Under the pieces are notes generated by a model that worked only from the letters and a program-made list of their open reading frames with translations, had not been told where the DNA came from and searched no databases. Shown piece after piece: positions 42,905 through 51,927 of a DNA stretch of 64,000 nucleotides. Origin of the DNA: Pseudothermotoga_B sp051235805 (lineage in GTDB: Bacteria > Thermotogota > Thermotogae > Thermotogales > DSM-5069); NCBI RefSeq assembly GCF_051235805.1, contig NZ_JBPNXV010000001.1, positions 124,001-188,000 on the forward strand. Reading direction: 5' to 3'. The translations under genes were made by a program, and so were the position numbers. Position 1 is the stretch's first letter. Every line of letters starts with the position of its first letter.

Positions 42905-43869
42905 TGAAGGTAGTCTATGATTCGCTCCATTCGAATTACAGACCGACTAAGGAGATCGACAACGGCAAATTTGTAGATAATCCCGAGAAACCAGAGCGAA
43001 TAGATGCGATAAAGGAAGTATTGATACTCCACGGCTTTGACAACCTTGTCCCACCAAGCAAATTCCCCATGAGTTATGTGTATATGGTTCACGACGAAAT
43101 ATACGTAGAATGGTTGAAGAAAAAATCCTCTTCGCTTTCGAAAGAAGATGAGTACATCACAGAAGTTTTTGGCTATGACATGTGTTTTGATACCGGCACG
43201 CCTATTTTACAGAATACCTTCGAGGTTGCGAGAAGGGCTGTTGATGCCGTTCTCACAGCTGCGTCGATCGTCGGTTCTAACACGAATCTCGTCTACACAC
43301 TCACAAGACCACCAGGTCATCACGCCACGCGTAATCTCTGCGGAGGATACTGTTATTTCAACAACGCGGCGATAGCGGCAAGTTATCTACTCAAAAGAGG
43401 TGCGGAAAGAATCGCTATTCTTGACCTTGATTTCCACCACGGTAATGGAACACAGGAGATTTTTTACGATACAGACCTGGTTTACTACATATCCATTCAC
43501 GGTGACCCCAAGATCTTCTATCCATGGATCAGCGGAAAAGAGAGTGAGGTTGGTGAAGGACCTGGTGAGGGCTTCAATCTGAACCTTCCTTTACCACCAC
43601 ATGCAGACTGGGATAAATACTCCGAGGCACTTTCCTATGCGATCCGAGAGATAAACGATTATTATCCCGATATACTGATACTTTCCTTAGGTTTTGACAC
43701 ACACAGCGAAGATCCTGTTGGCAAGTTCAGTTTGGTTGATGAGAACTATGCGAAAATGGCAAAGATGATCTCGAAATTGAAATTGGCAACTCTCGTCGTT
43801 CAAGAGGGAGGCTACAACCCTCGAGCAAATGCATTAGCGGCTGTGAATTTCTTTTCCAATTTTGAGTGA
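42904..43869 (+). CDS. Histone deacetylase/acetylpolyamine amidohydrolase family protein
   Basis: 321 residues of the arginase/deacetylase fold. Active-site parts: RPPGHHATRNLCGGYCYFNN with the His pair H139/H140, zinc ligands D176 and H178 in LDLDFHHGNGTQE, and D265 in SLGFDTHSEDP. The early NPEKPERIDAIKEVL is typical. Bacterial members remove acetyl groups from polyamines, acetoin-related or lysine substrates; the exact one is open. Polyamines are abundant in thermophiles, which makes acetylpolyamine a reasonable guess. Ends 1 base from the stop of the convergent FGGY kinase. Confidence 0.88.
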   Translation: MKVVYDSLHSNYRPTKEIDNGKFVDNPEKPERIDAIKEVLILHGFDNLVPPSKFPMSYVYMVHDEIYVEWLKKKSSSLSKEDEYITEVFGYDMCFDTGTPILQNTFEVARRAVDAVLTAASIVGSNTNLVYTLTRPPGHHATRNLCGGYCYFNNAAIAASYLLKRGAERIAILDLDFHHGNGTQEIFYDTDLVYYISIHGDPKIFYPWISGKESEVGEGPGEGFNLNLPLPPHADWDKYSEALSYAIREINDYYPDILILSLGFDTHSEDPVGKFSLVDENYAKMAKMISKLKLATLVVQEGGYNPRANALAAVNFFSNFE

Positions 43870-45267
43870 TCAGAGTTTCTCAAAGAGATCCATATTGCGT
43901 TCGTGCAAAGATCTGTACACTTCGAAAAATCTTTCGTACAGGGTATGTCTTTGAGCAGATGGAGAAAAAATCTTTGATATCCTCACTATTTTCTTGCTCA
44001 AACTCTTGAAATCTTCCTTTGTGAAGGCACAGATCGAGATTATGGCACAACCCAAGAGTTCAGAATCAAAGATCTGTGGTATTTCGATCTCTTTTCCGAG
44101 AACATCGGCCTTTATCTGATTCCAGAGATTGTTCATCGCTTGGCCACCTGTTGCCCTTATCCTCTCTATCTTGCAGCCATGAGATTCCATCAACTGCAAA
44201 ATGTTTCTCATAGCATACGCAACACCTTCGATGACGCTGACTAACAAAGATCTGTAGTCGTCTTCGAGCGATAGACCGAAAAAAACTCCTCTCAAATTCT
44301 TGTTCCAGTATGGACTTCTCTCTCCATTCAGATGAGGCAGAAAGATTACGCCAGTAGGTCTTTTAACTGTGATCAGTTGTGATAGTTCAATCAGTCGAGT
44401 TCTCGCAACGTTCTGTGAGAACCACTCGTAGGCTTTGCCAGTTGTCGTCATCACTGCGCTTATCTTCCAATAGTCTTTTATGAAAAAAGGTGTTGTCATC
44501 AGACCAAGGCAGACGATCTTCTCTTTGCTGCACAACGTCAAACCCTGAGAGGTCCCCCCTCGATCGCAGAGCATACCATCTTCCAGTGTGCCAGTACCGA
44601 CCAGTGCCATGGCAAAATCTGGTGCGCCAGAGATGATCTCGATTTGTTCATCAACCTTTAAAGTGTGTGCGGCTTCTGGTTTGATCTTTCCGATTGAATT
44701 TCCCGTAGGTATCAGCTGTGGTATGAGAAAGGTCTTATGAAGGTCAAAGGTCTCGAGTGCTTCGCAGTTCCACGGAAGATACCCTTCAAAAGGAAAGGTT
44801 GCATTCACGATCAATCCAGTCAACTTCAAGATTATGTAGTCACTGGGTTGAAGTAGGTACACCCTCTGGCTTATCTCTTTGAGAAAGATCAAATGCGAGA
44901 TAACCGTTGCTATCTGTTCGTCTATACCCTTTTTGATTATCGAACCAATGTGCTCATACCCTCTTTTGTCGAGCCACGTAATTGCTTTCCCAAAGAGTTT
45001 CCCATCTTCTTTCACCATCACGGTGGTTGGTCCTTGCCCCGTAACGCAGATCGATACGATCTTTTTTCTCGTATCATCTTCCATTGTGTGAAAACCTTGA
45101 ACAACAACCTTCCACCATCTGTTAGGATCAATTTCGTGTATATCATCCTTGAGTCTTTCAGTGCAACGCTGTTGAAAATCAAAGACTTTTTCGCCATTCA
45201 AATCAAAGACTGCCACTTTGACGTTGGTAGTGCCAACGTCGATAGTTGCAAAGAGTTCAGAAGACAC
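43870..45267 (-). CDS. FGGY-family carbohydrate kinase of the BMP importer operon
   Basis: 465 residues from GTG 45267, with GAAGGGG upstream. Residues 6-16 (FATIDVGTTNVKVAVFD) are the FGGY phosphate loop; catalytic Asp is in SGAPDFAMALVGTG, and the ATP-binding C-domain shows RATGGQAMNNLWNQIKADVLG. It phosphorylates a sugar or polyol; xylulokinase, gluconokinase or ribitol/erythritol-like kinases cannot be told apart here. It ends the run BMP receptor - ATPase - permease - permease - RpiR - kinase, and overlaps the RpiR gene by 11 bases, so its substrate is probably what the importer brings in. Confidence 0.88.
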   Translation of the reverse strand: MSSELFATIDVGTTNVKVAVFDLNGEKVFDFQQRCTERLKDDIHEIDPNRWWKVVVQGFHTMEDDTRKKIVSICVTGQGPTTVMVKEDGKLFGKAITWLDKRGYEHIGSIIKKGIDEQIATVISHLIFLKEISQRVYLLQPSDYIILKLTGLIVNATFPFEGYLPWNCEALETFDLHKTFLIPQLIPTGNSIGKIKPEAAHTLKVDEQIEIISGAPDFAMALVGTGTLEDGMLCDRGGTSQGLTLCSKEKIVCLGLMTTPFFIKDYWKISAVMTTTGKAYEWFSQNVARTRLIELSQLITVKRPTGVIFLPHLNGERSPYWNKNLRGVFFGLSLEDDYRSLLVSVIEGVAYAMRNILQLMESHGCKIERIRATGGQAMNNLWNQIKADVLGKEIEIPQIFDSELLGCAIISICAFTKEDFKSLSKKIVRISKIFSPSAQRHTLYERFFEVYRSLHERNMDLFEKL

Positions 45268-46108
45268 CCTTGTCGCCCCTTCGTTTGTAAGCCAGTATCT
45301 GTTCGAAATCTTTATAACGTTGAGTCAGTCTCTCTTGATCTAATTCGAGCATCTTCAAAACCAATAGGTCAACGGCAAACAACTGCAAGTATCTGGTCAA
45401 AAAGCCACCTTCAGAGAGAACCTCAGTTTTGACATAGGTTGGTACGAGTATATCGCAAGCTTGAGCTATCTTGGAGGCAGGTGAAGCTATGGCTAAGACG
45501 CGCGCACCAGATTTCTTTGAATAATTGATAGAATCGAGTAAGTCCGTTGAGGAATGGCTACTCGAGATCGCCACAGCACACCCATCAATTCCCAACTGTG
45601 AAGCGGAGATGCTCTGCAGAAATGGATTGTCGAAGAAATTCACTTGAAAACCAAGTTCCTTCAGTTTCAAAAACAAATCCTTTCCAGCAATGGCATCAAA
45701 GCCATAGGCAAGGATATCTACGACTCTGCTTCTCAGAATCTCTTCCGCCGCACCTTTTATCTGTTCTTCATTGATGAGCTGGATAGATTCTCTGAGTTCT
45801 GAGAAGACAAAACCGAAGTAATCTTTTGTTATTCTGCCTATCCTGGATGGATCTGGTCTCATCGTTTGCAGCAAGTTTATCTCCTGTGCTATGGCGATCT
45901 TAAAGGTTTTAAAGCCCGAGAAACCCAATTTCTTGCACAGCTCCACTATTGTTGAAGGTGAAGTATCTGACAGTTTTGCAAATTCTGTGATGTTCATCTG
46001 TAAAACTCTGCTTGGATCTTCTATAACAACCTTTGCTATTCTGGCTTGTGATTCGCTCAGCGTGGGCAGAAGATCTTTTATACTTTGAAAAACACTCACA
46101 ACAGCCAT
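45257..46108 (-). CDS. RpiR-family transcriptional regulator (HTH + SIS)
   Basis: 283 residues. N-terminal HTH_6 domain (about 1-75; LTEFAKLSD-type recognition in NITEFAKLSDTSPSTIVELCKKLGFSGF), C-terminal SIS sugar-phosphate domain (about 110-240; VDILAYGFDAIAGKDLFLKL, AVAISSSHSSTDLLDSI). It senses a phosphosugar and represses or activates the operon that it sits in. The SIS site is intact (SSSHSSTD). A palindrome CGAAATTATTTCG near the operon promoter (50557-50569) is a candidate site for it. Confidence 0.92.
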   Translation of the reverse strand: MAVVSVFQSIKDLLPTLSESQARIAKVVIEDPSRVLQMNITEFAKLSDTSPSTIVELCKKLGFSGFKTFKIAIAQEINLLQTMRPDPSRIGRITKDYFGFVFSELRESIQLINEEQIKGAAEEILRSRVVDILAYGFDAIAGKDLFLKLKELGFQVNFFDNPFLQSISASQLGIDGCAVAISSSHSSTDLLDSINYSKKSGARVLAIASPASKIAQACDILVPTYVKTEVLSEGGFLTRYLQLFAVDLLVLKMLELDQERLTQRYKDFEQILAYKRRGDKGVF

Positions 46109-46112
46109 ATCA

Positions 46113-46997
46113 TTACCTCACTTTGTACTTTCTCAGATAAGCATACAGTATCATTGTTACAACCGTACTGATATACGGAATAGTCATCAAGAGCTCGGAG
46201 GGAATCTTTGAAACCAACTGCAGATAATCTGAAAGAAAACCGAACAGCCCAAAGACCAAACAAGATAGAACGACCACAGGAATTTTCTTCCCGCCCAATA
46301 TCACTGCAACGAGGGCTATCCAACCTCGGTTGTTAGTCATACCAGATACAAAAGCTTTCATAGGCAGAGAAAGGGCTGCACCTGCAAGGGCTGCAAATAC
46401 ACCACTCAGCAAAAATGCTACAGCTCTCACTCGATCAACATCTATTCCAAGATCTCTGGCAATCTTTGAATCTTGTCCAGTAGCTCTGATTTGATATCCA
46501 AATGGAGTTTTGTATATCAACAGATGACAAAGAAATGCCAGCAAGAAGCTGAGATAAACAAAGATGTCATATCCGCTGAACAACTCACCAAGTAGTGGAA
46601 GGTTTTGAACAAGTGGTAGATTTATCTTTCTAAGAGTCGGTACATACTGAGAAACAAAGGTGCCTTTTGAACCAAGAAGAACTGGCATCAGAAAACTCGT
46701 CAGTCCGCTTGCCAGGAGATTGATAGCCAGTCCTGCTAAAAAAACATTTGCCTTCAACTTACAAGACAGTTCGAGCAGAAGAGCAAAGATACAGCAGACT
46801 GCAATAGAAATCAAAACAGAAAGCAAGAGATTACCACTTCTGTGGACAACATATATCGTTGTGAAAGAACCTATCAACATCATGCCTTCAAGCGCTATGT
46901 TCAACTTCCCTGCAAGGTTTGTGAACGTTCCTCCCAGTGCAGCGAGAATTATCGGAACAGATGACGAAATAACTGAATGAATGAATCTCAAAGTCAT
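46113..46997 (-). CDS. ABC importer permease of the BMP type, second
   Basis: 294 residues, about 8 helices. Features of the nucleoside/BMP importer permeases: TFTNLAGKLNIALEGMMLIGSF near the N-terminus (the FNIGLEG-type segment) and the coupling loop GQDSKIARDLGIDVDRVRAVAFLLSG. Pairs with the preceding permease. 4-base overlap with it (ATGA). Resembles the YufQ position of Bacillus-type nucleoside importers. Confidence 0.88.
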   Translation of the reverse strand: MTLRFIHSVISSSVPIILAALGGTFTNLAGKLNIALEGMMLIGSFTTIYVVHRSGNLLLSVLISIAVCCIFALLLELSCKLKANVFLAGLAINLLASGLTSFLMPVLLGSKGTFVSQYVPTLRKINLPLVQNLPLLGELFSGYDIFVYLSFLLAFLCHLLIYKTPFGYQIRATGQDSKIARDLGIDVDRVRAVAFLLSGVFAALAGAALSLPMKAFVSGMTNNRGWIALVAVILGGKKIPVVVLSCLVFGLFGFLSDYLQLVSKIPSELLMTIPYISTVVTMILYAYLRKYKVR

Positions 46998-48028
46998 GTT
47001 CTCATTACCCTTCTTTTTTCAAGAAACTCCAACAAAGCTTGTGCTGTGAGAAGGTAAAAGATCATTGCCTGAATGATCTTTGAGATCTCCGGTGTAATCT
47101 GTGCCATGATCGAAGCGATTTGTGCACCTGATTCAAGGTAAGAAAAGAGTATTGCAGATGGTATAACGAGTAATGGATTGTTTCTCGCGATCATAGCGAC
47201 TGCAATACCGTTGAAACCATAGCCATACGAAAAGCCTTTCACAAAGCGACCGTGTACGCCCAAGAGGTCTACAATGCCTCCAAGACCGGCAAGACCACCA
47301 CTCAAAAACAGTGCCGCAAACCATATTTTCTCAACCTCTATTCCGCCGTATCTTGCAAAAAGAGAGTTTGAACCAACTACCTTGATCTGATACCCAAGCG
47401 CAGAAGATCTCAAAATGAAATGAGCCACTACACACAAGCTAACGGCGAGAAAGATTCCTGTGTGTAAGTCTGAAGGTGAGAGAATTTTTGAAAAGATCAT
47501 CGAATGCTCGACATATCTGGACGCAGAAAGACCAGCAAGTGGATCTCTCATCGGTCCGTTTATGAAGTAATTCACCACGTGAATCAAAGCTTGTCCAATG
47601 AGAAAAGAAGAGAGTAGTTCATCAACATCGAATGAGATCTTCAAGACCACCGATAGGGCAGCGATCAAACCACCGATGAAGAAAGCTGTGAGCATAACCA
47701 AAAGCTGTGAGATTTGAACTGGTATTGCTTTCAACTGAAGTGCTATGAAGGTTGCACAGAATGTCCCAAAGTAGAGCTGCCCTTCTAACCCAAGATTGAA
47801 GGTCGATGTACGAAAGGCGATCACCGCAGCAATACCAGTCAGCATCAGTGGAACAGAGCCACTCAGCATATTGCCCAAAAAATACAGACTGCTTACAGGC
47901 CCAAGGTAGAACCATTTGATCGTTTCCAAAGGTGATTCGCTTGTCAAAAAAATGATCGCTGTTCCAGCGGCGAACCCAACCACTGAGGTGAAAAGAAAGA
48001 CTTTAAGCCAGTACAGAGTCCTTTTCAT
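46994..48028 (-). CDS. ABC importer permease of the BMP type, first
   Basis: 344 residues, 8-9 helices. RTSTFNLGLEGQLYFGTFCATFIAL is the conserved entry of this permease class, and VGSNSLFARYGGIEVEKIWFAALFLSGGLAGLGG is the coupling loop. Corresponds to the YufP position. Its start lies 26 bases inside the end of the ATPase gene, and it overlaps the second permease by 4 bases; this is one transcription unit. Confidence 0.88.
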   Translation of the reverse strand: MKRTLYWLKVFLFTSVVGFAAGTAIIFLTSESPLETIKWFYLGPVSSLYFLGNMLSGSVPLMLTGIAAVIAFRTSTFNLGLEGQLYFGTFCATFIALQLKAIPVQISQLLVMLTAFFIGGLIAALSVVLKISFDVDELLSSFLIGQALIHVVNYFINGPMRDPLAGLSASRYVEHSMIFSKILSPSDLHTGIFLAVSLCVVAHFILRSSALGYQIKVVGSNSLFARYGGIEVEKIWFAALFLSGGLAGLGGIVDLLGVHGRFVKGFSYGYGFNGIAVAMIARNNPLLVIPSAILFSYLESGAQIASIMAQITPEISKIIQAMIFYLLTAQALLEFLEKRRVMRT

Positions 48029-49532
48029 GTGAAAGCATCGCCTCGATCAACTTGGCTTTGGTCACAGAACTGTCGTTCACAAATTCTTCAACCAAAGTGC
48101 CCTTAGAGAGAACGAAGATCCTGTCACAGAGGTCGAGAATCTCTTCAAGATCTGTTGAGTACAGAAGAATCGAAGAGCCTTCTTCGCACAATCTTAAGAG
48201 TGCTTTTCTGAGAAGGGAAACAGACCTCAGATCCAAACCCGCTGTTGGATTAGAGGCAATAAAGAGTTTTGGTTTTATTTCCAGTTCTCTTGCGAGTAGG
48301 ACCCTTTGTTGATTTCCGCCAGAGAGGGTCTCGATCGTCTGCCATATTGAATCGGCTTTGATTTGATATTTTTTCACAACTCTGTTTGACCAAGCTTCGA
48401 GTTCTTTCAAAGATAGCCAACCAAAGTGTGAGAATTTTTCGTAGTTTGTCACTATCAAGTTGTCGGCTATGGAAAGTTGAAGTGACAAACCAATCTGAGT
48501 CTTCTGCTGGGGTATGTAAGCCAAACCAACCTTTCTTCTTTCTTTGATGTTTTTGAAGGTGATATCTACACCTTGAAACTCTATTTTCCCAGAAAGTATC
48601 TTTCTCATTCCTGTAATTGCCTCTAAAATCTCAACAGCTCCATTGAAGGTAAAACCTGTTATTCCCACTATTTCTCCTTCTCTTATGTCAAATGAAATTG
48701 GACCTATAAGTTGTCTTTCTGATTTTAGTGTGAGTCTATCGACCTTCAAAAGGATCTTTTGAGAATTGTGCCTTCTTTTACTTCTTACTACATTGGTTTC
48801 ACCAGCCATCAAGTAGGCGAGTTTCTCAAAAGAAGGTTTTTCATCTTTTGAAGAATAGACCGTCCTACCTTTTCTTAAAACAGTTACGTGATCTGCCACA
48901 GAAATAGCATCTGTTATCTCGTGAGTTATAAAGACGATCGTTTTACCAAGCTTCTTGAGATTTCTCATAACTTTCAGCAGTTGTTCTGATTCGATCTCTG
49001 CAAGATAAGAAGTGGGTTCATCGAGTATCAACAGTTCTGCTTTCATATAGAGTGCTTTGAGTATCTCTAATTTCTGTTTTTCTTCCACAGACAGATCTTT
49101 GGTCTTTTTTCTCAAGTCCAACACAAGATTGGTCTGTTTCATGATTTCGCCAATTTCTTGCTCAGCGCTTTTCAGATTGCAGGACGTAAGGCACTTCGAT
49201 GATATTCTCTGCAAAAAGATGTTTTCCAGTGCGGTGAAATCCTCTATCAAATTGAAATGCTGATGAACCATCGCTATTCCCAGTTTTCGTGCATCGTTGA
49301 GATTCCTTACTGTAACTGGTTTGCCTTCATAGAAGATCTGCCCACGGTCCATTCTTTCCAAACCACAGAGGATTCTCATCAGCGTTGTTTTGCCTGCACC
49401 GTTCTCGCCAAGCAGTGCATGTATTGTGCCTTTTTCAAGGATCAAATTTGCACCATCCAATGCTTTGGTCTTATTCACTGAAAAGATCTTGTGTATATCT
49501 CTCATCTCGAGGTATATTTTCGTCTCAGTCAC
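48003..49532 (-). CDS. Double-domain ATPase of the BMP-type ABC importer
   Basis: 509 residues; start GTG 49532 (TTG 49535 is also possible), inside the last codons of the BMP gene. Domain 1: Walker A GENGAGKTTLM, Q-loop VHQHFNL, signature LSVEEKQKLEILKAL (divergent), Walker B LLILDEPTSYL. Domain 2: degenerate Walker A (GFTFNGAVEIL), signature LSGGNQQRVLLARELE, terminal ASNPTAGLD, where the Walker B acidic Asp-Glu pair reads SN. So the second site lacks both standard Walker residues. Confidence 0.9.
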   Translation of the reverse strand: MTETKIYLEMRDIHKIFSVNKTKALDGANLILEKGTIHALLGENGAGKTTLMRILCGLERMDRGQIFYEGKPVTVRNLNDARKLGIAMVHQHFNLIEDFTALENIFLQRISSKCLTSCNLKSAEQEIGEIMKQTNLVLDLRKKTKDLSVEEKQKLEILKALYMKAELLILDEPTSYLAEIESEQLLKVMRNLKKLGKTIVFITHEITDAISVADHVTVLRKGRTVYSSKDEKPSFEKLAYLMAGETNVVRSKRRHNSQKILLKVDRLTLKSERQLIGPISFDIREGEIVGITGFTFNGAVEILEAITGMRKILSGKIEFQGVDITFKNIKERRKVGLAYIPQQKTQIGLSLQLSIADNLIVTNYEKFSHFGWLSLKELEAWSNRVVKKYQIKADSIWQTIETLSGGNQQRVLLARELEIKPKLFIASNPTAGLDLRSVSLLRKALLRLCEEGSSILLYSTDLEEILDLCDRIFVLSKGTLVEEFVNDSSVTKAKLIEAMLSHEKDSVLA

Positions 49533-50508
49533 CAAGTGGGTTTATCTTCCCTTCCCTCATTTCTTCAAAAACTTTCAGCATCTGCTCTCTGATCTGTTGT
49601 GGTACATTCTGCAAATAATATGGGTCATCAAAGGTAAAACCTATAACTCCTTCTTTGATACCCCATCTCTCGTAGGTTGAAAAGACTAATTCTCCATGAT
49701 AAGCTCTTCTCAACAGATCATATATAGCTATGTCTGCTTTCTTCAAAACACAAGCCAAGATGGTTTTGGGTGAAATATCTATTATATTTGAATCGACACC
49801 GATGATGTATTTACCAAGCTCTTTGGCCTTTTGTATAGCTCCAACACTCGTTCCACCAGCGACTGTGAAGATCACATCGACTCCTTGTGAAAACTGTAGT
49901 TGTGCGAGTTCAGAACCTTTGTTTGGGTCAGCCCAACTCCCTGCCACGGAAAAGATAACTTCGATTCTCGGATCAACGCTTTTTGCTCCCCTTTCATAAG
50001 CGGGTTTCATCTTTTCCATCATTGCAGGGTAGATATCCCCTGCGATCATTCCCACTTTGAGCTGTGAGTTGGCACCTTCAAGATCGCTCTTTGTTACCAA
50101 TGCGGCGAAATAGCCTGCCAAGTACGCCATCTCTTCATCCTTAAAACCAAGGGAATAGACATTTGGCAAAACTGGGGCGATGCCGTCGAGAAGTGCAAAT
50201 TTCTGTTGTGGGAAGATTCTCGCCGCCTTTTCAACACTCTTTGGCATGCCTTCTGTGAAGGTGATGATCAAATCGTATGATTTAGTCGAGGCAAGGCTTA
50301 TCAACAAAGGTTCCCACTTTGCTGGATTGTAACCACCCTCGACTATCTTCACATCAAAGCCGAAGTCTTTGGCAGCTTTCTTTGCACCATCGACCATCAT
50401 CTCGTAGATCGCATTGCCACCGACCTCGCCTGTTATGAGCAGCGCAACGCTGTAAGCGTTCGCTATCACACAGATCATCACAAGGAAAATCACTGCTGAT
50501 TTTTTCAC
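49525..50508 (-). CDS. BMP-family (PnrA-like) periplasmic substrate-binding protein
   Basis: 327 residues from GTG 50508, with AGAGGTGATGAT upstream. Signal peptide about 18 residues; no lipobox cysteine, unlike most members of the BMP/Med family. Family blocks: EVGGNAIYEMMVDGAKKAA, DLIITFTEGMPKSVEKAA, YLAGYFAALVTKS, KVGMIAGDIYPAMMEKMKPAYERGAK, VDVIFTVAGGTSVGAIQKAKE and VIGVDSNI. Best studied BMP proteins bind purine nucleosides, but relatives bind autoinducer-like sugars and other compounds; the FGGY kinase in the operon argues for a sugar or polyol part. First gene of a six-gene operon. Confidence 0.9.
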   Translation of the reverse strand: MKKSAVIFLVMICVIANAYSVALLITGEVGGNAIYEMMVDGAKKAAKDFGFDVKIVEGGYNPAKWEPLLISLASTKSYDLIITFTEGMPKSVEKAARIFPQQKFALLDGIAPVLPNVYSLGFKDEEMAYLAGYFAALVTKSDLEGANSQLKVGMIAGDIYPAMMEKMKPAYERGAKSVDPRIEVIFSVAGSWADPNKGSELAQLQFSQGVDVIFTVAGGTSVGAIQKAKELGKYIIGVDSNIIDISPKTILACVLKKADIAIYDLLRRAYHGELVFSTYERWGIKEGVIGFTFDDPYYLQNVPQQIREQMLKVFEEMREGKINPLGD

Positions 50509-50556
50509 AGATCATCACCTCTTGTTGTAAAATAAAATCAAGATCACCGAGAAAGT

Positions 50557-50611
50557 CGAAATTATTTCGCTTGGTTCCGAAAATATTTTACCAAGCAATT
50601 TGTTCTTGTCA
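50557..50611 (-). promoter_or_regulatory. Promoter and palindromic operator of the BMP/RpiR/FGGY operon
   Basis: Minus strand: TTGACA (50606-50611), 16-base spacer, TAAAAT (50584-50589) with TGG before it (extended -10). This is the strongest promoter in the window. An inverted repeat CTTGGT / ACCAAG (50570-50575 and 50589-50594) brackets the -10, and the perfect palindrome CGAAATTATTTCG (50557-50569) lies at about +10 to +20. GAAA/TTTC half-sites are common in RpiR-family operators, so this is a candidate site for the RpiR protein encoded in the operon. Confidence 0.65.
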
Positions 50612-50671
50612 ACGCCTTTGCCAGTTCTTTATCTTTTTGTTTTTCAAAATCAAAGTACTTTGTGCTTTATG

Positions 50672-50680
50672 TGGTATCAT
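50672..50680 (+). promoter_or_regulatory. Extended -10 of the DUF1292-GntR genes
   Basis: TGGTATCAT, 34 bases before the ATG at 50715; -35 region unclear. It is divergent from the BMP promoter with about 60 bases between the two -35/-10 regions. Confidence 0.5.
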
Positions 50681-50714
50681 GTAGTTACAACAACTTGACT
50701 GAGGAGTTGGTATT

Positions 50715-51053
50715 ATGCAAAAAGAGGATTTTGAGGTCTTTGTACTAACCGACGAGGACAACATCGATCATCATTTTGTCTTGCTTGCAGAGATCGAAGA
50801 TTCTGGCAAAAAGTACTGGGTCTGTGAAGAAATAATGGTTGATGAAAAAGGCGAGATCACCGACTTTGGAGAGATATATCCTTTCCAAGTTAAAGAAGGC
50901 GAAGACGGTAGCCTCTTCGTTGACTCGATAGAAACCGATGAGGAATTCGAAAAAGTCTCAAAAGCTTGGAACGAACTTTTGGAAAAAGATGAAAACCTCA
51001 AAGATGTCTTCGAGATGCACGAACATGAACACGACGAAGAGGAGGACAACTGA
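50715..51053 (+). CDS. DUF1292 family small acidic protein
   Basis: 112 residues, very acidic, C-terminus a His/Glu/Asp-rich tail (EMHEHEHDEEEDN). The middle (FEVFVLTDEDNIDHHFVLLAEIEDSGKKYWVCEEI) matches DUF1292 proteins, which are often found in Firmicutes and Thermotogota without a known role. GAGGAG precedes ATG 50715. The acidic His-rich tail could bind metal, an inference only. 5 bases before the GntR gene. Confidence 0.82.
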   Translation: MQKEDFEVFVLTDEDNIDHHFVLLAEIEDSGKKYWVCEEIMVDEKGEITDFGEIYPFQVKEGEDGSLFVDSIETDEEFEKVSKAWNELLEKDENLKDVFEMHEHEHDEEEDN

Positions 51054-51058
51054 TAACT

Positions 51059-51727
51059 TTGCAGAGAAGTTATTCAGTTGAATCCATTTACATAGACCTG
51101 AGGACAAAGATTGAGAGTGGATACTACTCACAAGATAGAAGACTGCCAGATGAAAAACAGTTGGCATCGATATATGGTGTTGGCAAGCAAGCGATTAGAC
51201 TGGCAATAAAAAAACTCGTCGATGAAGGTGCCGTGAAAAGGGTCAAAGGACGCGGCACCTTTGTTCTTTTCACACCAAAAGAGCAGCTACTTGGTTTGAT
51301 CGACAGTTCGTGGGACTTTCGAATACTCAGAAAAAACCTTGGCAACGCACCAAAGGATTGTCCCTATTTCGAAAGGGAGATTGTCTTGTCTTTTGAGATC
51401 CTTTGGCATACAGAAGAAAGAAAGATGTGTTTTGAAAGATGTTACCTCGATCCCATCAAAAATCCGACTGCTTTGAGGCTTCTGCAGAGTGAAGAAAAGA
51501 TTCATCCGATCGATTTCTCGGCGCAAAAGATTAAATCTGGTAGAATACAGGAGATCTTTGAACTTTTAAAACCGCAAAAGGCTGTGTTGAAAAATCTCTC
51601 CATCGAAGAACAGACCTTTTTGATTCGAAGGACTGTACTCTTGTTCGATCACCTTGAGCAGTTACTGGGCTTCTCCTGGTTGTACTATCACCCCTCGGTT
51701 CAGATCAATCAATCTCACAAGTTCTAA
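51059..51727 (+). CDS. GntR-family transcriptional regulator
   Basis: 222 residues from TTG 51059; a start without a good binding site, so the true start is uncertain. N-terminal winged helix of the GntR type (about 1-70: SVESIYIDLRTKIESGYY, LPDEKQLASIYGVGKQAIRLAIKKLVDEGAVKRVKGRGTFV). The C-terminal part (about 80-222) is too short and divergent for me to assign to UTRA or FCD. The neighbouring DUF1292 gene is probably co-transcribed. Target genes are not evident. Confidence 0.82.
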   Translation: MQRSYSVESIYIDLRTKIESGYYSQDRRLPDEKQLASIYGVGKQAIRLAIKKLVDEGAVKRVKGRGTFVLFTPKEQLLGLIDSSWDFRILRKNLGNAPKDCPYFEREIVLSFEILWHTEERKMCFERCYLDPIKNPTALRLLQSEEKIHPIDFSAQKIKSGRIQEIFELLKPQKAVLKNLSIEEQTFLIRRTVLLFDHLEQLLGFSWLYYHPSVQINQSHKF

Positions 51728-51880
51728 AAAGATCTTTTCATTGTCGAACCTTTGTGTTTACAGTACTGTCACATGTGTTGTTTGAACTTAGCCTCGAGGC
51801 ACACCGTCTAAAGATCGGAAAGCAAAACAGACCCCCCACCCTCCTTTTGACACATAGATAGACCTTATAGAGATTCACTC

Positions 51881-51911
51881 AGGGCGATCGCAGGATCGCC
51901 CTTTGTTTTTG
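51881..51911 (+). terminator. Terminator after the GntR gene
   Basis: AGGGCGATC / GATCGCCCT (9 pairs), loop GCAG, then TTGTTTTT. It lies about 150 bases past the GntR stop. Confidence 0.75.
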
Positions 51912-51927
51912 TCAGAAACCCAAGCAA

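Noticed and set aside
51841..51905. A small RNA gene from TTGACA (51849) to the terminator at 51881
   Set aside because: Only about 20 bases would lie between a start and the terminator, and no -10 with proper spacing is present.
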